Part shown: in pieces, positions 57,903 to 64,000 of the stretch
How the letters are laid out: each line of letters starts with the position of its first letter
How positions within the stretch are numbered: the first letter of the stretch is position 1
NCBI GenBank assembly: GCA_033675265.1
Contig: JAUJYZ010000290.1
Location: 124,001-188,000, forward strand
DNA from: Actinostola sp. cb2023
Taxonomy: Eukaryota > Cnidaria > Anthozoa > Actiniaria > Actinostolidae
Length of the DNA stretch: 64,000 nt
Direction of reading: 5' to 3'
Program-made: the position numbers and the translations under genes
Notes under the pieces: generated by a model
Told to the model about the DNA's origin: nothing
Database searches by the model: none
The model's input: the letters and a program-made list of their open reading frames with translations, nothing else

Positions 57903-58550
57903 CAATTGGAACTGAAAAAATTAAAGTTTATATTAAACTTTCCTTTGAACTCCTCCAAACTTTTCTGCCCTGGCACACTGGTTGTCTCTTTCACGTCTTC
58001 CATCTTGGCCTTCTTTGCTTGTTGTCCTTGTTCTCCACAACCATACAAAACATTCGAAACCATAACTTCTTGATTTGTTGAAGTCCTTTTGTACGATCGA
58101 ACACTACTGCTACGATGACCTACAGTCAAAATAAATGTCAACATTAAAATTATCAAACACACAAGTGTTAAAGCTGACAAAGCATGGTTCCACACGATTA
58201 TTATAATTCCTACATGCCTGTCTTCAGACTTCAGAGTCACCAACTCGCAGGTTTCTTTCGTAACGCCACTCTTCAAACATCTTAACAGCCCAGGCATCTT
58301 TGTATAAGCTGGACTTGGGCACAGACTGTTTAACTTTGACTGCAACTTCACTTTCATTCAATGGTTCACTACTAGCCTGAAGTCTTCTTCTTCTAGGCCG
58401 CACGGTTTCCGCTGTATGCTGCTGCTCAATTTCGCCTAGTAATTCCTCGATATCATTCAGTCCAAACTCTGGTAACTGGCTTGAATTACAAACAGATTGC
58501 GGAGTAATGAACATATCATTTTCGTCCGAGTCTTCAAATTCGTACTCCAT
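57903..58550 (-). pseudogene. Crypton-like tyrosine recombinase, internally deleted
   Basis: Exon 1 (58550 to about 58240) starts MEYEFEDSDENDMFITPQSV and holds VPKSSLYKDAWAVKMFEEWR. That is the P-K-x-T-x-x-x-x-x-W-A-V-x-x-F-x-x-W block at the start of Crypton/DUF3504-type recombinases. It can be spliced at TTG-GTGACT (near 58240) to an exon after TTTTGACTGTAG (58120). That exon reads GHRSSSVRSYKRTSTNQEVM, the last catalytic box with its His, Arg and Tyr. The roughly 200 residues between, including the first catalytic Arg, are absent. So this is a deletion derivative that cannot recombine by itself. The C-terminal tail (SLEEFKGKFNINFNFFSSN) ends at 57903. Confidence 0.55.
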
Positions 58551-58787
58551 CCTACAACACCGACGGCTACGACAAACTGAAATAATTACTGTTCTTTTTC
58601 AAAACTATCGTTGCACAAGACTATATTATCATATTCGTGCATGCAAAAATCTTGGACATTCTTTACATCTGTGGCACTTTCCATGGTGTTCATTAACACC
58701 CCCATACAATCTTGCAAGACTACATTCTCACTTTAAAAATGGCTTTCATGAAAACAATGGAATTAGAGCGTGACTGGTTATTAAATC

Positions 58788-58854
58788 GGTTCAAAACTAC
58801 GGGCTCGGACTTTCATTGAAATTCAATGAAAGCCCTCGCCCTATGTTTTGAACC
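58788..58854. repeat. hairpin GGTTCAAAAC ... GTTTTGAACC
   Basis: An imperfect 67-bp palindrome centred on TTCATTGAAATTCAATGAA, directly beside the inverted copy of the ACCAGTCACGCTC motif. Confidence 0.75.
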
Positions 58855-59532
58855 TTTATTTATAGCATTGATAAGGTTTTAATTATTATCACTAAAGTAA
58901 TAATAACAAAAACAATACAATTAAGAATAACATGTCCAACGTCTCAATCAATACAAATCAACATCACATTTTTTTCTTTATCGATTGCTTTATCGATTTC
59001 TCAGTATTCATTTTGCTACATTTATGAACACCCAGTTGCCATTTTTAATCAATTAGGAATGCCTCAGTAGGCTCTAACATGCATCAATATATATATGAAC
59101 CGTAAAAAAACTAGTATAATCAGGCTTATAATATATATATATATCAAGGCCTAAGGTGCGTGGTAATTATATCTAATCAGTGCTATAGATACCTAATTGT
59201 ATATAATAGATACATTAGATACATCAGAAGGCTTCCACCAGTGCAGCCGAAACATCAACATATACTTTCATTTCATACGTGTGGAAACTGTAAAAACTAG
59301 TATAATCATGTCTAACTAATGCGAAAGCTTTAAAAGTACTATTATAAGCATACTATAGCGACCTTAAAGTTACCCTTCTATCTAAAGAGGGAGGCGTATA
59401 TTAACGGTTTTTCTCCTTAAAGGGGGGGGGGGGGGGGGGGGGGGGGGGGTGGGGGTTGGATTTATTTGAGGCAATACGGTACTATGGTTCCTCAAGAATC
59501 AGTCATAGATAAGAAATAAATATTTCCAGTAG
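58855..59532. other. no gene; contains a 28-nt G run
   Basis: AT-rich with (TA)n at 59138-59150. Bases 59422-59449 are 28 consecutive G, then TGGGGGTTGG. Confidence 0.85.
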
Positions 59533-60870
59533 CTATAATAATTGTACTCTGTTTGACTGAGCTTTTATCTTCTTTAAGATGTCTTGTGCATCGTGGGAGA
59601 GCTCTTCAGAGGGACGTTTTCTGAAGTTGAAAGATGCCTTCTTACCACCGATATTTCTTGCCACTACATCTCCAAATCCAAGTCTTTCAAGCTTGCGTAA
59701 GAAGGAAACTGCCATAGCAACTGGATACTTGTTGCCATTGCTTGCACTGGTGTCTCTGGAGCTTTGCATGTACCACAATTGACGCGGAACGTTGCTTGCC
59801 TTGTTTTGTGTCCTTGTGTGATAATGCACAGATTATCAGGCTGTCCATAGTGACAAAGTCTTCCAGACTTTCATGACTATCTTGACATACAGTTTCCTGA
59901 GATGGTTGGTCTACGTTTAGACAAACTTCTTTCGGCATTAACTCAAATTTATGTGCGATGAAGTGGCTCCTTAAAGCAAAATCACTCATTAGTTTTGGCT
60001 TCAGTGTCATCATCGCTGGTTTGTCAATTCAAATTATCTTGAAATGCAAGTTAATTGCTTGTTCTAAAGATAACCATTGCAATTCTTGCTACTTGGCCTC
60101 TTGCTTTAGAAATAATGCCCCTTCGATGTTCATCAAACTTGTTTGTTTTTTTCTGTCGACAACGTTGTTGTAGTATTTGACAAACTCTTCAAGGGCCTGA
60201 TCATCGAAGGAATACACTTGCTCATTGCAGTGGTTGTTTTTGAGATGCCTTAGAATTTCACTGTCCATCAGAACGAAATCAATGATGCACATTGATTTCA
60301 TGTGGGCAATCGAACAACTGGCAATCGTTGAAACCATCTGTGTCATCCATTTGTAGCATGTCGATAACATGTCGATAACAAGGTTGTATGAAGCCACACA
60401 TTGAAGCATGTGCTGTCCATTTTGCCTGAGAGGTCTTAAAATACCTAGACCAACCTCCACCATAAGCGTAAATATATATAGTTTTTCTATCAAGTGAAGA
60501 ATGAAAGGGCTTGTAGACATCTAACTGGTTGTACATAGTTTCACGTCATGAAGGTTTTGAAAAGAAAAGTGTTCAACAAGGCTCTGAGGAATGTGACTCT
60601 CTTTGTCTTCAGTCGGCTCATGTGTTTCGTGTACTTCGTCTGCATCTTCCTTTTCGATATCTTGGACAGCCTTTGTGAGTTGTTTTGCCGCAGAGGACTT
60701 TCCTTCTCCTTTTCAAGTTGCCACTATGGTCCAGAGAATAGACGGATCATGCCATGCTGGATTGATGTTTACTGAGGAGTTGATTTCCATAAAGGCGACT
60801 GCCACAGTCAAAAGCGGGAAGAAGATAAATTATTTTGGAGCTCCAATGGAACTTGAGTGACCTTCAATCA
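59533..60870 (-). pseudogene. DUF3987-type P-loop ATPase (primase-helicase-like) relic
   Basis: Pieces of one protein lie in order on the minus strand but in several frames. They are FIFFPLLTVAVAFMEINSSV, then INPAWHDPSILWTIVAT and KGEGKSSAAKQLTKAVQDIE (Walker A-like GEGKS), QLDVYKP, KTSQ, SMCGFIQPCY, MDDTDGFNDCQLFDCPHEI, then NEQVYSFDDQALEEFVKYYN and ALRSHFIAHKFELMPKEVC. A basic C-terminal region ends at 59533. Family members in cnidarians are single long proteins of this layout, with a helicase-like core; some may be element-borne. Here at least four shifts and a stop in place of a residue (T*KGEGKS) break it. Whether exons explain some breaks is not clear. Confidence 0.65.
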
Positions 60871-61614
60871 CACGATTCAAATTTATGGTGCAGGCATTTT
60901 GCCACTGAAAGCGACAACTTTGAGCCACCTTAATTCGTTCGGTGGCAGCAAGTAGAGAATTCGTATTGATTAGTTAGTACGTAGTGCACATTTTTGGAGA
61001 GTTGTTCTCTGTGATGTCTGAGTGAGTGAAAACCATAACACAGCTCCGCGGCTTTGAATTAATTGTGTAATAACTGACAAACAATGAACGCATAAATGGC
61101 AATGAATATGTAAGCTAATTGATTATGCTTTATAAAAAGTAAGACAACAAACAATAGGTGATAACTTTAATAAATATTACCATTCAATTGAAAAATCTAT
61201 TGCCGAAAAAATGATAAAATAGCCATTCATTTTAAAAAATGGGAAAATGTTTCCATTATCTGGTAAAAGTAACTTGAAGCTGGTATATATATATATTTTT
61301 TTTTGCCTTTTGTTATGTCTTTGTTGTTTATGTCATTTTATAACCTTTGTATACATGTTGCAAAAAAAAAAAAATAATAATAATAAAAAACTTTAATCAG
61401 GGACCAGTTCGTGAAGATAATGTGCTTATATTATTGTAAAATTATAGTACTATTTAAAAAACGTACAAGTATAACAACCTTGATAAAACACGTGCTGCGA
61501 GTTTTTTTGAATGGATAAAGACACTGTTAAAGTGATGATTTCTATTGTATTGTCCTAATTAATTATTCATAAACGCAGTTTAGATGAAGTGGAAGAGTGG
61601 GCTCTTTTAGAAAA
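60871..61614. other. no recognisable gene
   Basis: AT-rich with poly-A/T tracts at 61285-61305 and 61363-61390. Confidence 0.5.
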
Positions 61615-61659
61615 GGCGGCAATTTTCAACTGAAAAAGGGCCAGTTAAAAGCTGCCGCG
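61615..61659. repeat. 45-bp perfect direct repeat, copy 1
   Basis: GGCGGCAATTTTCAACTGAA ... GCTGCCGCG; identical copy at 62229-62273. The 570 bp between has no reading frame of note. Confidence 0.92.
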
Positions 61660-62228
61660 ATGGAATTGAATAGGTGGGTGTTATGAAGCGTTACTAGATT
61701 CACAGAAAAAGTTCGCAAATATAAACAAACCTAATCAAAGAACGAGTAACCTCTCTTCTGAGACACTTCTAAGTTTTTCTTAGAGTCTGCAGTAAAAGCG
61801 TGACATTTATAAAGAAACAAAGTTGGCCAACGGAAACAGCGTGTGGATTTTCTTCCCACCAACAGATGGCGAATATTTTCAAATATCTTCTTAAAGCTGC
61901 AGTGTCAAGCCTCACACATGCGCATTAAAATCAAAACAATAACAAACGGTTGAGAAGCCTACCTTGCCCAGGAACTTTGTCCCGAAACCCCCTAAAACCA
62001 TTCTAATTGCTAAAAAATGACCTACAGGACTCAATCTTTATTTAGAAAGCAATTTTTTTAGAACTTCAAAATATCAAAAAGACTGAATTCTAGAAGTGAA
62101 TTCACGGCCATATTATTTTCCAACTGCCGATGAAATAAGACACAGGAAGCCCAACAGAAATAGAGTTGGAAGCTCACTGGGTTGACAAGTTGTTCTATGT
62201 GAGGTTTTTTATTCAAAAGTCATGAACA
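61660..62228. other. spacer between the 45-bp repeats, no gene
   Basis: No coding pattern seen and no inverted repeat recognised. Confidence 0.5.
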
Positions 62229-62273
62229 GGCGGCAATTTTCAACTGAAAAAGGGCCAGTTAAAAGCTGCCGCG
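62229..62273. repeat. 45-bp perfect direct repeat, copy 2
   Basis: Identical to 61615-61659. Confidence 0.92.
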
Positions 62274-62289
62274 TTAAAAGCTGCACCTA

Positions 62290-62550
62290 CATTGATGATC
62301 AAGATTCCTTTGCAATCGACCAGAATTGCCGGTCTAAAATTCGGTTTTCTTCACTCGAGGACGATGGCAGCCTGCCTCTCTACGGCTGTTTGACGCTTAT
62401 TTCCACTGCTTCAAAGTCAGTTCTAGGAATTGTTGAAAATGAAGAACATACTTTGAATTATTACTAGTGATCAATTAGACGCTTGAACAAACATGATTAA
62501 GGTTGATGGAAACGGTTTGAAAACATCGATAATAATAAAAGTCCACAGTG
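62290..62550. repeat. dispersed repeat, uninterrupted partner of 19432-19830
   Basis: Same order and orientation (GATGATCAAGATTCC ... AATAATAAAAGTCCAC) without the 140-bp insertion. It shows the site before insertion as TACTAGTGAT/CAATTAGAC. Confidence 0.75.
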
Positions 62551-62879
62551 GACTTTTACAGCTGTTTTGGAAAACAAGACCTCTTAAGGATGTTTCAGCT
62601 AGTATTGAAATTGGAGCCGATTCTTTTTAGGCAAGAGCCAAAGTTTACAATGAGGTGAACAGAGAAAGTGGAACAGTGTGGTTGTCGATCAATCCGAGTT
62701 TTCGCATGAGCTTTTCGCATGAGCTCTTTTGTGCAAAAGGAGGTATTGGATCAAAAAATTAATATGTCAGTACTTTTTTACCCTGACCCATGGCATTTAC
62801 TTGAACAGGAACAATGCAAAATCCTACGACCGATGGACACTTTGAAGCTTGGAATGTCTCAGTCTTGACATAGTTGTTG

Positions 62880-63232
62880 GTCGCATGTGCTCCTGTTGCT
62901 GATTCTCCAGTCTTGCTTGCTCCGTTGTTTCTTTCTACGATTCTTTCTGTGATTCTTTCTGCTCGTGCAGGAAGTTAGAATGCTTCTTCGTACAACCCTG
63001 TATACGACAAAAGCTTTTCTTTGGACATTCATGGACAAAGTGTCCAGAGACTAAACAATTTAGACAGTCTTTTGTCTCGAACTAACTTATAACGTTCCTG
63101 TAGATTTAGCTTCTTAAAGTCGTTACACTGTGAGAGCCGATGGTCCTGATCACAGGATGGACATTTCACTCTTTTCCTCTCTGCGTTTCTTGGTTGTGGT
63201 TGCTGGGGGTTGGCTTCTGCAGCGAATGACAC
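62880..63232 (-). pseudogene. BEL/Pao Gag zinc-knuckle relic
   Basis: The minus strand reads RVKCPSCDQDHRLSQCNDFK, KKLNLQERYKLVRDKRL, then, after a shift, CLVSGHFVHECPKKSFCRI and GCTKKHSNFLHEQKES. It has the C-P-x-C-x-x-x-H-x-x-x-x-C and C-x-x-x-x-H-x-x-x-x-C knuckles and the L-x-x-R-x-x-x-V-x-x-x-x-L-C-F-N-C connector typical of BEL/Pao Gag. Sequence differs from the Gag at 54002-55798, so it is another family. Confidence 0.65.
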
Positions 63233-63433
63233 TGCACCTCTTCTTTGCTTGTTACTATTGGGATTGCTTGATCTTTATTTTTATTTTATTCAACATTTAT
63301 TTTTTCTGAAAAAAACAACTTATTTCAACAAGAACATGATGACAGTCAACTAGACTAACTAGACATTATAAACTTGTAGCTAAAAAACAACAAAGTTTAT
63401 GCTATATACGGTTGCTCAGTTGCAAATGGTAGT

Positions 63434-63988
63434 ATTCTCGGTTTTCACCTACGTCATTGAACATTTTCCCAGGACTTATATAGAACAAAACCTTCATAGG
63501 CCGAAAGAGCAACCAAAACCATATATCTCACCCGAAGCTTTAGTTAAAAGAGGTTTTAGATACGAAGATATGAGCGATCAATTATGCTCATAATTTAGTT
63601 AAAATGTATGGGTCCGCCATCTTGGTGTCCCATCGAGGGACACCAGCATGGCGGCCAAATCACGAAGACTGAAAATCATGTTTATATTGCAAACACTTCA
63701 ATTTTTCAATAGCTATGTTCATCAAAATAAAGTTATAGATCATCTACTAAGTTAAAATCGTATTATTTCAAACGAATTTTCCTATTTCTACGGCTTTGAA
63801 AATGTGCGTGACAGTATTGCGTGACATAATTTGACTCGCAATAAATCGAAAACAAAACATCTAAATGACCAAATTATTTTGGTAAGACTTTTCATATAAC
63901 GACATAAACAAGATATCCAACAAACAATTTTGTGAGGTGAATAGTTTGGATTTTAGCTTTTTGATGACGTCACGTGAAAACCGAGAAT
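63434..63988. mobile_element. MITE with ATTCTCGGTTTTCAC ends, copy B
   Basis: Ends ATTCTCGGTTTTCACCTACG and GTGACGTC/ACGTGAAAACCGAGAAT. It is the inverted partner of 30498-30885 and carries about 170 bp (63490-63655) that copy A lacks, including a small GGTGTCCCATCGAGGGACACC palindrome at 63625-63645. Confidence 0.85.
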
Positions 63989-64000
63989 TATGTTGTTGAA

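Noticed and set aside
57414..58784. Complete DNA transposon with 37-bp inverted ends
   Set aside because: No target duplication seen, and Crypton-type recombinases do not need such ends; kept only as an odd structure.

Overview
This is eukaryotic, AT-rich DNA. Genes have GT-AG introns, several families of dispersed foldback repeats are present, and there is nothing bacterial (no operons, no Shine-Dalgarno sites, no CRISPR). The mix of mobile elements is BEL/Pao, PIF/Harbinger, a TTAA-flanked Kolobok-like transposon, and relics of DIRS, Gypsy, Penelope-like, Crypton-like and Polinton-type elements, plus tRNA-derived SINEs. This fits a marine invertebrate; I think an anthozoan (coral or sea anemone) is most likely, but that is an inference from repeat style.

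Layout. 0-1.1 kb: MULE-like transposase relic, a 210-bp TTTC microsatellite and a foldback hairpin. 1.1-12.6 kb: the one convincing host gene, a long low-complexity protein of about 1,233 residues. It has three in-phase exons at 8649-12625 and an inferred first exon that ends exactly at ATG (1732-1734). Its 6.9-kb first intron is full of foldback elements. 12.6-37.5 kb: repeat-rich intergenic DNA with DIRS, LINE, Gypsy and protein-primed DNA polymerase relics, a SINE, many MITEs, and a few possible small spliced genes (25.7-26.8 kb is the best). 37.5-43.1 kb: a divergent solo LTR, then a 5.2-kb Kolobok-like transposon (TTAA target duplication) carrying two convergent genes. One is a THAP/DDE transposase broken by frameshifts; the other is an intact spliced gene for a protein with the Cys-rich C-terminal 'ballast' fold of P2X7 receptors. 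45.4-56.7 kb: a block bounded by inverted copies of one repeat. It holds a complete 2.8-kb PIF/Harbinger element (intact 352-aa transposase plus a Myb-like partner) and a complete 5.96-kb BEL/Pao retrotransposon (LTRs with 2 differences in 261 bp, tRNA-Arg primer site, 5-bp target duplication, but a frameshifted pol). 57-64 kb: a Crypton-like deletion derivative beside a perfect 105-bp duplication, a 28-nt G run, a DUF3987 relic, a second BEL gag relic, and a MITE that is the inverted partner of one at 30.5 kb.

The most interesting observation is the transposon-borne P2X7-ballast-like gene at 38667-39369. Two host-derived cautions apply. Most mobile-element genes here are broken by single-base indels, often at homopolymers, which may be decay or consensus-sequence error. 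All family names come from reading motifs by eye; no search was run.
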